64,000 bases of DNA from Mucilaginibacter galii. Lineage in GTDB: Bacteria; Bacteroidota; Bacteroidia; Sphingobacteriales; Sphingobacteriaceae. This document shows, one piece after another, positions 27,293 to 34,978 of the stretch. The notes below the pieces were generated by a model. That model was not told where the DNA came from and searched no databases. It worked only from the letters and a program-made list of their open reading frames with translations. The DNA lies in assembly GCF_014635825.1 (NCBI RefSeq), contig NZ_BMDO01000001.1, forward strand, positions 930,001 to 994,000, given 5' to 3'. Made by a program: the position numbers and the translations under genes. Within the stretch, counting starts at the first letter, position 1. Every line of letters begins with the position of its first letter.

Positions 27293-27880
27293 TTACATAC
27301 CTTTTTGGATTGCTTCGATAGCAGCCAGGTGGTTTTTTAATGTAGGTAAAGTTTTAATGGCAAAAGATTTAATATCTGCATCTTTTGCATCGGTGGTAGC
27401 TTTTTCAAACAGGTCAACTGTTTTCTTGTGATCGCTCACCATTTGGTCAACATAGGCTTTATCAAATTCAGTACCTGATTTTGCTTGAATATCGCCCATT
27501 GTTTTTTGCTCATCGGCACCTACTGTAGTTGGTAAGGTAATGTTTTTAGTTTTAGCTAAAGCCATTAACTCTTCGTTTGCAGTCATGTGATCTTTGGTCA
27601 TCATGGTGGCAAATTCTTTTACCTTAGCATTGGTTGCTTTGGTTGCAGCCAGTTTTGAAAGCTCAACCTCGGCCATACCGCCGTTAGCTGCTGCCACTGC
27701 AAATTCTGCATCATCACCAACAACGGCAATACCGCCTGTTTCAACAGCATTGGTAGAAGTGTCTTTGGTGTGGTTTGCACTGTCTGCATTGGCTTTGCTA
27801 TCGTTGCTTGACGAACCGCCACATGATTGGAATGCCAGGGCAGCTGCCGCAAGCATTAACATTGAACATACTTTTTTCAT
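27293..27880 (-). CDS. DUF4142 lipoprotein (ferritin-like helical bundle)
   Basis: 195 residues. Lipobox FQSCG (about Cys20), then a Ser/Asn/Lys-rich linker (about 21-50) and a DUF4142 domain (about 55-192) of long helices: FAVAAANGGMAEVELSKLA, KEFATMMTKDHMTANEEL and FDKAYVDQMVSDHKKTVDLF. H/E residues in these helices resemble ferritin-like sites, but metal binding is unproven. DUF4142 proteins are common, envelope-located and of unknown function. The gene is transcribed divergently from gcvH. Confidence 0.92.
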   Translation of the reverse strand: MKKVCSMLMLAAAALAFQSCGGSSSNDSKANADSANHTKDTSTNAVETGGIAVVGDDAEFAVAAANGGMAEVELSKLAATKATNAKVKEFATMMTKDHMTANEELMALAKTKNITLPTTVGADEQKTMGDIQAKSGTEFDKAYVDQMVSDHKKTVDLFEKATTDAKDADIKSFAIKTLPTLKNHLAAIEAIQKGM

Positions 27881-28005
27881 GGTATCTGTAGATTATTTAA
27901 TTTGTTATTATACTACTATAACAATAAACCGGCAGGTGGGTTTGAAATATTTAAGTTGTGAAACATTTGTAGCTGTAATTGTTATGCTATACTTAAAGGT
28001 TTTAC

Positions 28006-28013
28006 TATTTTTG
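28006..28013 (+). promoter_or_regulatory. -7 box (TATTTTTG) of gcvH
   Basis: Full TAnnTTTG match 21 bases before the gcvH ATG, in the 154-base divergent gap with the DUF4142 gene. Confidence 0.5.
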
Positions 28014-28034
28014 GGCACCAATAAATATTGATAT

Positions 28035-28415
28035 ATGAACTTTCCGGCAGAATTAAAATACACCAAAGACCACGAGTGGATTAGAGTTGAAGGCGATGAG
28101 GCCTACATAGGCATTACCGAGTTTGCACAGCGCGAACTGGGCGACATTGTGTACATAGACATTAATACTGTAGGTCAGGAAATAAGCAAAGACGAAGTTT
28201 TTGGTACAGTGGAGGCCGTAAAAACAGTATCAGACCTGTTTATGCCTGTAACTGCCACCGTATTGGAATTAAACCCCATGCTGGATAGCCAGCCCGAACT
28301 GGTGAATACCGACCCTTACGGCGATGGCTGGATGGTAAAAGTAACGTTAACCAACGCGTCTGAAGCCGAAGGTTTACTATCGACAGAAGATTACGCTGCA
28401 TTAGTAGGCGCTTAA
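28035..28415 (+). CDS. gcvH: Glycine cleavage system H protein
   Basis: 126 residues, normal length. The lipoyl attachment lysine is Lys63 in [11 protein letters not shown], and the hybrid hammerhead fold is full length. H protein shuttles the aminomethyl group between P, T and L proteins. The other gcv genes are not adjacent, which is usual in this phylum. The VanZ gene begins directly after its stop (TAAATG), so the two are surely co-transcribed. Confidence 0.97.
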   Translation: MNFPAELKYTKDHEWIRVEGDEAYIGITEFAQRELGDIVYIDINTVGQEISKDEVFGTVEAVKTVSDLFMPVTATVLELNPMLDSQPELVNTDPYGDGWMVKVTLTNASEAEGLLSTEDYAALVGA

Positions 28416-28787
28416 ATGACTGCTTATTTAAAATACCAAAAGCTCACCCTTGGGTGGGCTTTATTTGTTTTATTCATGTGCAACATGAAAATGGGCAGCA
28501 TAGCACACTCTCCGCGCTTTTTCCCTGGCTTTGATAAGTTAACGCACTGTTGTTTCTTTTTCATGTTCACCGTTTTAGCCATTCATGGCCTAATCGCTCA
28601 AAAAAGCAACTTTACCTTCTTTGATGCCGTAAAAATGTTTGCTGTTGCTGTTGCCTTTGGTGCTTTGATCGAAATACTACAACTCTATATTTTTACCTGG
28701 CGTAGCGGCGAATGGAACGATTTGTTTGCCGATAGCGTAGGCGCCGGCATGGCAGCTTTTAGCAGTTTAATATTTGTAAAAAGATAA
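28416..28787 (+). CDS. VanZ-family membrane protein
   Basis: 123 residues, three to four hydrophobic helices. The conserved VanZ pattern is visible: GFDKLTHCCFFFMF (PxxDKxxHxxxF), ALIEILQLYIFTWRSGEWNDL and DSVGAGMAA. VanZ-like proteins are small inner-membrane proteins of unclear role; one confers low-level teicoplanin resistance in enterococci. There is no space between the gcvH stop and this ATG. A 45-residue lipoprotein gene follows 7 bases after its stop. Confidence 0.88.
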   Translation: MTAYLKYQKLTLGWALFVLFMCNMKMGSIAHSPRFFPGFDKLTHCCFFFMFTVLAIHGLIAQKSNFTFFDAVKMFAVAVAFGALIEILQLYIFTWRSGEWNDLFADSVGAGMAAFSSLIFVKR

Positions 28788-28794
28788 GTGTGTG

Positions 28795-28932
28795 ATGAGA
28801 AAAATTGGCGTTATGTTGGTGGTAGCTATATGTTTTATGGTTTCTTCGTGCGGAATATTTAAAAAAGGCTGTAATTGCCCGCATTTCGGTAAGGCTATAT
28901 CAGCCAAGTTTGCCGGTAACAATTTATGCTAA
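28795..28932 (+). CDS. Very small Cys-rich lipoprotein, 45 residues
   Basis: ATG at 28795, TAA at 28930-28932. Read from the sequence: a basic N-terminus (MRKIG), a hydrophobic stretch, a lipobox VSSCG with the lipidated cysteine at residue 19, then a 26-residue mature peptide with FKKGCNCPHFGK and a terminal Cys. The CNCP motif after a lysine pair is seen in other tiny Bacteroidota lipoproteins. It begins 7 bases after the vanZ stop, so it belongs to the gcvH-vanZ transcript. The function is unknown; the three mature cysteines could bind metal or form disulfides. Confidence 0.72.
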   Translation: MRKIGVMLVVAICFMVSSCGIFKKGCNCPHFGKAISAKFAGNNLC

Positions 28933-28983
28933 AATAAACCTGCCCAGCTTTGCGTTTATGACAGAAAGCAAACACTGTTCTTA

Positions 28984-29015
28984 TTTGGATTTGATTTAAA
29001 TAAGCTCTATGTTTG
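28984..29015 (+). promoter_or_regulatory. Promoter of feoAB
   Basis: TTTG at 28984-28987, 20 bases, then TATGTTTG at 29008-29015, matching the Bacteroidota -33/-7 consensus and spacing. The ATG at 29026 is 10 bases further. No Fur-box-like palindrome was recognised. Confidence 0.65.
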
Positions 29016-29025
29016 TATTCGGTTT

Positions 29026-29244
29026 ATGAAAAAGCTATCGCAACTGCAAATAGGAAAAACAGGCATTATTAAGGAGTTTACAGACCTTGAAATGTCGCTT
29101 AAATTGATGGAAATGGGTTGCTTACCCGGTGAAGAGATCAAGGTAGAGCGCGTTGCCCCCCTGGGTGATCCCATTGCCGTTAACGTTTCGGGCTACATGC
29201 TCAGCTTACGTAAACAAGAAGCTTCGACCATTATTTTACAGTAA
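29026..29244 (+). CDS. feoA: Ferrous iron transport protein FeoA
   Basis: 72 residues, one SH3-like FeoA domain: LSQLQIGKTGIIKEF, LMEMGCLPGEEIKVE, APLGDPIAVNVSGYMLSLR. FeoA is a small cytoplasmic partner required for Fe(II) uptake by FeoB. The gene is followed 8 bases later by feoB. Confidence 0.95.
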   Translation: MKKLSQLQIGKTGIIKEFTDLEMSLKLMEMGCLPGEEIKVERVAPLGDPIAVNVSGYMLSLRKQEASTIILQ

Positions 29245-29252
29245 TTATTGCA

Positions 29253-31364
29253 TTGAAGGCAGAGATCAAAGTTGCGCTTGTAGGAAACCCCAACACCGGT
29301 AAATCAACCCTTTTTAATTTACTCACCGGTTTAAACCAAAAAATAGGAAATTTTCCGGGTGTTACGGTTGATAAAAAGACTGGCTTTTGCAACCTGCCCG
29401 ATGGCCGACGCGCCGAGATCATTGACCTTCCCGGAACTTATAGTCTTTATCCTAAAAGCCGCGACGAATCTATCGTATTTTCTGTACTGGCCGATAGAGT
29501 TCATGAAGCCCCCGATCTGGTGGTGGTCATCCTTGATGCTTCTAACCTCAAAAGAAATTTACTTTTATATACCCAGGTTGCCGACCTGAAGATACCTCTT
29601 GTTGTTGCCTTAAACATGATGGATGTAGCTAAAAAGGATGGCATCTCGATAGATATTAACAGCCTGTCGAAAAAGTTAGGCGTACCTATCGTGCCAATCT
29701 CTGCCCGCCGTAATGAAGGTATTGACGAGTTAAAGAAGAGTATCTCTTACGCTAATAAGTTTGCCCTGCAACAAGACAGTATCGATGTAAAATCAATAGC
29801 GCCGCAGTTGGTTGATGCCATTGGCGAAGAACTACAGGTTGACAACCCCTACTTTGCCTTACAACTGGCTCACCAGCACGAAACGCTTACTTTTTTATCA
29901 GAAAGAGAAAGCAGCCGTATTGAAGAGCTTGAACTTGCCCATAATTTCCACTCGCAAAAGGCTCAGGCTACAGAAACCATTGCCCGTTATAATTACATTA
30001 ACGACCTGCTCTACGACACCGTAACCAAGCAGGAAGCAGCCCAGGAAGAAAGTACCAGCAACCGGATAGACAAGGTTTTAACCCACCGGATATTTGGTTT
30101 TTTTATTTTCTTCGGTATATTGCTTTTCATGTTCCAGGCCATATTTGCATGGTCGGCCTACCCCATGGAACTCATCGAAAAGCTGTTTATCTGGATGCAA
30201 ACCGGCGTACATAACCTCTTGCCTGCCGGCCCGCTGACCGATCTGCTGGCCGATGGAGTTATTGCAGGTTTGAGCGGTGTATTAGTATTCATCCCTCAAA
30301 TTGCTATACTATTTGCCTTGATTGCCATACTGGAAGATACCGGCTATATGGCGCGGGTTACCTTTATGATGGACCGGCTGATGCGTAAAGTAGGCTTGAA
30401 CGGAAAATCGGTAGTGCCCTTGATTGGTGGTTTTGCCTGCGCGGTACCTTCTATCATGAGTACCCGCACCATAGAGAACTGGAAAGACCGCATGATTACC
30501 ATTATGGTTACGCCATTGGTGGCCTGTTCGGCCCGTTTGCCGGTTTATACCTTGCTAATTGCGCTTGTAGTGCCCGATAGAAACCTGTGGTGGATATTTA
30601 ATTTGCAGGGTTTAGCCCTTACGGGTATGTATGTACTGAGTTTGGTATCGGCCATTATTGTAGCCTGGGTTATGAAGTACATACTTAAAGCACGCGAACG
30701 CGGCTATTTCATCATGGAATTGCCCGTGTACCGCATGCCCCGGTGGAATAACGTACTGCTCACCATGTTCGACCGTGCCAAGACCTTTGTATTACAGGCG
30801 GGCAAGGTTATTATTGCCGTATCGGTTATTTTGTGGGTACTGGCATCCTACGGCCCCGGCAACAACTTTGAACAAATAGAAAAGAAATATAAACAACCTC
30901 AATACGGTCAAATTATGAAACCTACGGAGGTACAGCATGCCATTGCCTCCGAAAAGCTGGAAAGCTCTTATGCCGGTTATCTTGGCCATGCTATTGAGCC
31001 CGCCATTAAGCCCCTGGGCTTTGACTGGAAAATAGGCATTGCCTTAATTACCTCATTTGCCGCACGCGAAGTATTTGTGGGTACCATGGCTACCATTTAC
31101 AGCGTAGATGGAAATGCCGACGAAATACAATCTGTAAAACAAAAGATGGGCAGTGCTCGCAACGCTGAAACCGGGAAGCCAACGTTTACACTCGCTGTAG
31201 CTTTCTCCCTTATGATGTTCTATGCCTTTGCTATGCAATGTGCCAGCACAGTAGCTGTAGTTTACCGCGAAACCAAAGATTGGCGTTGGCCGGCTGTACA
31301 ATTCGCCTACATGGCCGTATTGGCTTATGCAGCCAGCTTTATTACTTACACGTTATTAAAATAA
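29253..31364 (+). CDS. feoB: Ferrous iron transporter FeoB
   Basis: 703 residues, starting at a TTG codon (29253) 8 bases after feoA; the protein then begins KAEIKVALVGNPNTGKST, with the G1 loop at its normal distance. The N-terminal GTPase domain has G1 GNPNTGKST, G2 GVTVDKKTG, G3 DLPGTYSL and G4 NMMD. It is followed by a helical GDI region and the membrane part with Gate domains (GLSGVLVFIPQIAILF, GGFACAVPSIMSTR, AAREVFVGTMATIYS). It imports Fe(II) across the inner membrane. No FeoC was seen; the next gene encodes a SprT-like protein. Confidence 0.97.
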   Translation: MKAEIKVALVGNPNTGKSTLFNLLTGLNQKIGNFPGVTVDKKTGFCNLPDGRRAEIIDLPGTYSLYPKSRDESIVFSVLADRVHEAPDLVVVILDASNLKRNLLLYTQVADLKIPLVVALNMMDVAKKDGISIDINSLSKKLGVPIVPISARRNEGIDELKKSISYANKFALQQDSIDVKSIAPQLVDAIGEELQVDNPYFALQLAHQHETLTFLSERESSRIEELELAHNFHSQKAQATETIARYNYINDLLYDTVTKQEAAQEESTSNRIDKVLTHRIFGFFIFFGILLFMFQAIFAWSAYPMELIEKLFIWMQTGVHNLLPAGPLTDLLADGVIAGLSGVLVFIPQIAILFALIAILEDTGYMARVTFMMDRLMRKVGLNGKSVVPLIGGFACAVPSIMSTRTIENWKDRMITIMVTPLVACSARLPVYTLLIALVVPDRNLWWIFNLQGLALTGMYVLSLVSAIIVAWVMKYILKARERGYFIMELPVYRMPRWNNVLLTMFDRAKTFVLQAGKVIIAVSVILWVLASYGPGNNFEQIEKKYKQPQYGQIMKPTEVQHAIASEKLESSYAGYLGHAIEPAIKPLGFDWKIGIALITSFAAREVFVGTMATIYSVDGNADEIQSVKQKMGSARNAETGKPTFTLAVAFSLMMFYAFAMQCASTVAVVYRETKDWRWPAVQFAYMAVLAYAASFITYTLLK

Positions 31365-31398
31365 CGTTACCGCTGCTTATATTCGCTTAGGAGTTTTA

Positions 31399-32013
31399 GT
31401 GGACAAGATCAAAGTTTTAGAAAAGTATTTACCGGGGGGTGCCGCCCCGCTGGTTGGCCGCTGGATAGATTATTTTAAGTGCGAATTTAAAATATCGCGC
31501 AGCCGCAATAGCAAATTTGGTGATTATCGTCCACCTTTCGATGGCAAAGGTCACCGTATTTCGGTAAACAACAATTTAAACCCTTACGCTTTCCTGGTTA
31601 CTACCGTACATGAGTTTGCCCATTTGCACACCTGGAACCAGCATAAACACCTTATTAAACCGCATGGCGCCGAGTGGAAAAGCAATTTTAAGAAAATGAT
31701 GCAGCCCTTTTTTGATCAGCAGGTTTTTCCGGCTGATGTTAAAAGTGCAATTACCGCTTACCTGAATAATCCCGCTGCCTCCAGCTGTTCGGACTTGAAC
31801 TTATACCGCTCGTTAAGGAAGTATGATGCTAACCATGCCACGGCGACTACCGTAGAAAAGCTGCCCCTTAAAGCTGTGTTTAAGTTAAAGGATGGCCGGG
31901 TGTTTAGAAAAGAAGAGCAGTTGCGCAAGCGCTTCCGCTGCATTGAGGTAAGCACAAAAAGGATATACTTATTTAGCCCGGTGGCGGAGGTAGAGTTGGT
32001 AGAGGTTGCTTAA
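31399..32013 (+). CDS. SprT-like zinc metalloprotease-fold protein
   Basis: 204 residues from a GTG start at 31399, 34 bases after feoB. The metal site is TTVHEFAHLHTWN (HExxH with nearby acidic and His residues), as in SprT-like domains. The remainder (RSLRKYDANH, LKDGRVFRKEEQLRKRFRCIE) resembles the SprT C-terminal beta domain, but without the four zinc-ribbon cysteines. The role is unknown in bacteria; eukaryotic Spartan relatives cleave DNA-protein crosslinks. Its stop interlocks by 4 bases with the stop of the convergent zeta-like gene. Confidence 0.85.
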   Translation: MDKIKVLEKYLPGGAAPLVGRWIDYFKCEFKISRSRNSKFGDYRPPFDGKGHRISVNNNLNPYAFLVTTVHEFAHLHTWNQHKHLIKPHGAEWKSNFKKMMQPFFDQQVFPADVKSAITAYLNNPAASSCSDLNLYRSLRKYDANHATATTVEKLPLKAVFKLKDGRVFRKEEQLRKRFRCIEVSTKRIYLFSPVAEVELVEVA

Positions 32014-32594
32014 ATTTGATTAAATAGCTTTTGGTAGAAAGGGTGCCGGATATGTTTTGGATTTACCCATGATGCTTTTCCATGCGAAAAAATGGCAACA
32101 CGAGAGCGAACTGCTTCGGAATTATCAAATAAGTAAGCAGTATCAAACAGGCTAATATAATTTATCAAATTAGTCTGGCTACTATGAAAACGCCTAATGA
32201 TGTCTCCATTTTCTACATTATGGCCTAATTTAAACTGACGTTCTTTCACCCTGATTACATTATCTAACACAGATTGTAAAGCCACATAATACAAAATAAC
32301 TTTGTACCCGAGCTTTATTGCCTGTTTGATATCATTGATTTCTGAATTGCCGGAAAAGGTGCTTTCAAAAGCTACATCATTGCTATTTAATAACGCGGTT
32401 TTTCTTCTATCGAGAGCTAGGCGAGCGGCTTTAACTTGATGTTGGTAACTTCCAAACTCCTTAAAAGCAATTTCATCAGGATTAATTATGGCCATTTTAA
32501 TCCTCTTTTTTTCTATAAGGTATGAGGTTAATGTGGTTTTCCCCGAACCATTTGGCCCTGCTATTACAACCAGTAATGGCCCGTCAGATTGCAT
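32010..32594 (-). CDS. Zeta-toxin-like P-loop kinase
   Basis: 194 residues. Walker A AGPNGSGKTTLTSYL (about 11-25) is followed by INPDEIAFKEFG, the zeta-family substrate-binding Asp segment. SNDVAFESTFSGNSEI corresponds to the ESTxS motif, and RVKERQFKLGHNV to the R-rich lid. Epsilon/zeta toxins phosphorylate UDP-N-acetylglucosamine, but chromosomal homologues of this short type are often uncharacterised kinases. It overlaps by 11 bases the upstream small gene (32584-32838), an arrangement typical of toxin-antitoxin pairs. Family is firm; toxin activity is inferred. Confidence 0.85.
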   Translation of the reverse strand: MQSDGPLLVVIAGPNGSGKTTLTSYLIEKKRIKMAIINPDEIAFKEFGSYQHQVKAARLALDRRKTALLNSNDVAFESTFSGNSEINDIKQAIKLGYKVILYYVALQSVLDNVIRVKERQFKLGHNVENGDIIRRFHSSQTNLINYISLFDTAYLFDNSEAVRSRVAIFSHGKASWVNPKHIRHPFYQKLFNQI

Positions 32595-32838
32595 TTATTA
32601 GCCTTATTTGTTCCTCTAACAAACGCATATCTTCTGTTAACTCACTGCGAATAATAAACTTTGCACCATTAGGATACTCCTTTACGAAGAAGTTGCCCGA
32701 CATTGTTTCAGGATGTTCTTCACTCCGGTAGTAGATTGGTAAGCCTGCTTTTAACATTTCTTTAGCCCCCCAATCAGCACCCTCGTCAATTACTTTTTGT
32801 GTGGGATCTAATTTGTAGATTTCTTCCAAAGTCATCAT
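32584..32838 (-). CDS. Small protein, possible antitoxin or partner of the zeta-like kinase
   Basis: 84 residues (83 if the second ATG is used). No family that I can name with confidence. It is acidic, begins MTLEEIYKLDPTQKVIDEGA, has a central beta-looking part PIYYRSEEHPETMSGNFFV, and ends in a helix ELTEDMRLLEEQIRLINAI. Its last 11 bases overlap the start of the zeta-like gene, so translation is coupled. The position (first gene), size and overlap resemble an antitoxin, but it does not look like the three-helix epsilon antitoxin. Confidence 0.6.
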   Translation of the reverse strand: MMTLEEIYKLDPTQKVIDEGADWGAKEMLKAGLPIYYRSEEHPETMSGNFFVKEYPNGAKFIIRSELTEDMRLLEEQIRLINAI

Positions 32839-32867
32839 AACACAATATACTAAAATTAATCAACCAA

Positions 32868-33422
32868 CTACAATGTCGTATCAAATAGCGCATGGTCAAA
32901 TTCAGGCTTCAGCACATAATTGAGTTGTACCAAACCAGTATCGTACGTCTTGGTATCAACCAGTAACAGATCAACTTTACTGGTTATATTTTGAAACAAC
33001 GGCTTGCCCCCACCCAGTATAACAGGATGAACAGACAGGATCATTTGTGAGATCATTTTCCGTTCGATGAATGCCGAAATGAGGCTGGCTCCGCCAAACA
33101 TCCAGATGTTGGCACCTTCGCTATTGAGTATGGCTTTAACCTCATTATCAAAGCTGTCCTTTGTAACAACTTCCACTTTTTCGTGAGCAACAGGTGATAG
33201 GGTATCTGAAAAAACGTAGATCTTTTGAATGGCCGGGAAGTATTCATCTTCCATCCCTGCCACCATTTCGTAGCTTTTACGGCCTATAAAGATGGTGTCG
33301 GTAGTGGTAAAAAACTCGGCCATGCCGTAGTCCTGGTCGGTGAGGCACCAGTCATACTCGCCGTTGGGGCCTTCTATAAATCCATCAAGGCTTACGGCCA
33401 AATTCAATACTACTTTTCTCAT
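32868..33422 (-). CDS. Dihydrofolate reductase-like (RibD C-terminal) protein
   Basis: 184 residues. Starts RKVVLNLAVSLDGFIEGPNG, the hallmark of the RibD_C/DfrA-like family, followed by FIGRKSYEM and IWMFGGASLISAFIE, which form the NADPH site. Such stand-alone proteins are common, and their substrates (pteridine, pyrimidine or unknown) are undefined. It starts on the base after the lutB stop (TAA then ATG), so it is co-transcribed with lutB, although no functional link is known. Confidence 0.88.
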   Translation of the reverse strand: MRKVVLNLAVSLDGFIEGPNGEYDWCLTDQDYGMAEFFTTTDTIFIGRKSYEMVAGMEDEYFPAIQKIYVFSDTLSPVAHEKVEVVTKDSFDNEVKAILNSEGANIWMFGGASLISAFIERKMISQMILSVHPVILGGGKPLFQNITSKVDLLLVDTKTYDTGLVQLNYVLKPEFDHALFDTTL

Positions 33423-34814
33423 TTAGCCTTTTTCTGTTTGATTATTTTCTTCTGCCCAGCGCTGCGCAAAAGACTTTTCGGCCACCTGCGGCATATCGTG
33501 GTAATGCCCCCACGACTTTTTGAACAACGTTTTCAGTAGGAAATTCTTCACTTTTCCACCAAAAAAGTCGGTAAAATTACGTTTAAGTATCATTTTCTTC
33601 CAGATAGCCCAGCCCCACTTTTCGGGCTTGCTTACCAGGTCTGCTTTCACCGCATCACGGCGGTTAAGCAGTAACATTTTATGGATATCAATTTTAACCG
33701 GACAAACTTCGGTGCACCGACCGCATAAACTTGAGGCATAGCTTAAGTGCTTAAACTCCTCCATCCCTTTCATGTGCGGCGTAATAACCGAACCAATGGG
33801 ACCGCTATAGGTAGTGTTATACGTATGCCCACCCACGTTTTGATAAACCGGGCAAGCATTCAAACAAGCCCCGCAGCGGATGCAATACAGCCCTTGCCGC
33901 TGATCTTTCTGAGCCAGCAGATCGGTGCGTCCGTTATCCAGCAAAACCACGTACATCTCTTCGGGGCCGTCGGTTTCATTAGGTTGACGGGGGCCGGTGA
34001 GTATCGTATTGTACACGGTTAAGTTTTGACCTGTACCATGGGTTGAGAGTAGTGGCCAAAACAGGTCAAGATCAGCCATGGAGGGGATGATCTTCTCAAT
34101 ACCTACAACAGCAATATGTATTTTAGGAAAGGTGGTGCTTAACCTGGTGTTCCCCTCATTTTCACTTAGCGCAATGCTGCCACTATCAGCAACCAAGAAA
34201 TTAGCACCGGTAATGCCGGCATCGGCTTCAAGGTACTTATCGCGCAGCAGCTCGCGCGCTTTTGCGGTAAGTTGCTCGGGAGTAGAATCTATAGGTGTAC
34301 CAAATTTTTCGTGGAAGAGTTTAGCGATGTCCTCTTTAGAAAGATGCATAGCCGGGGTAACGATGTGGTAAGGCTTTTGGCCCAGTAGCTGTACAATGTA
34401 CTCCCCCAAATCAGTCTCTAACGATTCAATATTATTCTCCGTTAAAAACTCGTTCAAATGAATTTCTTCGGTAGCCATGGTTTTTGATTTAACCACGCGC
34501 TTTACCCCTGCTCTTTGCAATATGTTCAGTATTTCCTGTTGGGCCTCGGCAACATCGTTAGCCCAAATTACCTTGCCGCCCCGACGTAAAAAGTTGGCTT
34601 CAAACTCGGGCAGGTACTTGTCGAGGTTTTCCATTACCCGCCATTTCACCACATGAGCTTTGCGTTTGGCAGTTTCGAGATTTACCAGGCGGGCCGTACC
34701 ACGGGCAACGGAGGTATGGTACCTGCCCATGTTAAAATTAATGATACGGCGATGATCCTGATCAAATGCTTTCTCTTCCGAATCTGCCAAAAATTTCTCG
34801 GCCGTACTTCCCAT
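33423..34814 (-). CDS. lutB: LutB/YkgF-type lactate utilisation iron-sulfur protein
   Basis: 463 residues. The LUD domain (about 60-290, including GITGANFLVADSGSIALSENEGN) is followed by two 4Fe-4S ligand sets, CIRCGACLNACPVY and CGRCTEVCPVKIDIHKM, and a C-terminal LutB-specific tail. In Bacillus, LutA, LutB and LutC oxidise L-lactate to pyruvate. Here neither lutA nor lutC adjoins; a RibD_C-like gene follows immediately. The name therefore rests on sequence family, not on operon context. Confidence 0.88.
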   Translation of the reverse strand: MGSTAEKFLADSEEKAFDQDHRRIINFNMGRYHTSVARGTARLVNLETAKRKAHVVKWRVMENLDKYLPEFEANFLRRGGKVIWANDVAEAQQEILNILQRAGVKRVVKSKTMATEEIHLNEFLTENNIESLETDLGEYIVQLLGQKPYHIVTPAMHLSKEDIAKLFHEKFGTPIDSTPEQLTAKARELLRDKYLEADAGITGANFLVADSGSIALSENEGNTRLSTTFPKIHIAVVGIEKIIPSMADLDLFWPLLSTHGTGQNLTVYNTILTGPRQPNETDGPEEMYVVLLDNGRTDLLAQKDQRQGLYCIRCGACLNACPVYQNVGGHTYNTTYSGPIGSVITPHMKGMEEFKHLSYASSLCGRCTEVCPVKIDIHKMLLLNRRDAVKADLVSKPEKWGWAIWKKMILKRNFTDFFGGKVKNFLLKTLFKKSWGHYHDMPQVAEKSFAQRWAEENNQTEKG

Positions 34815-34835
34815 AGATGCGAAATTAGTGTTTTT

Positions 34836-34978
34836 TGTTCATAGTTAATGGTTCTTAGTTCATAGCTTAAAGCACTCCAAAATCAATAACCCATGAAAAA
34901 AGCGCCCTACAGAGTTCCAACTGCAGGGCGCTTTTACTTATGGCTCCCATGAACCATTAACTTTGAGCCATCAACTAC
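34836..34978. repeat. Inverted 7-base word repeat enclosing a terminator
   Basis: The left arm (34836-34869) reads as 7-mers: gttcata, gttaatg, gttctta, gttcata. The right arm (34937-34978) has the inverse words; on the minus strand it reads gttgatg, gctcaaa, gttaatg, gttcatg. The right arm begins inside the last codons of the M28 peptidase gene (stop at 34975). A GC-rich terminator sits in the centre. Confidence 0.75.
34896..34935 (-). terminator. Terminator of the M28 peptidase gene
   Basis: AAAAAGCGCCCTACAG pairs with CTGCAGGGCGCTTTT (one mismatch) around AGTTCCAA, with T-runs in both directions. It lies 40 bases after the M28 stop, within the centre of a word repeat. Confidence 0.88.

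Noticed and set aside
28933..29025. Fur box before feoA
   Set aside because: No 19-base GATAAT-type palindrome is visible; only promoter elements.
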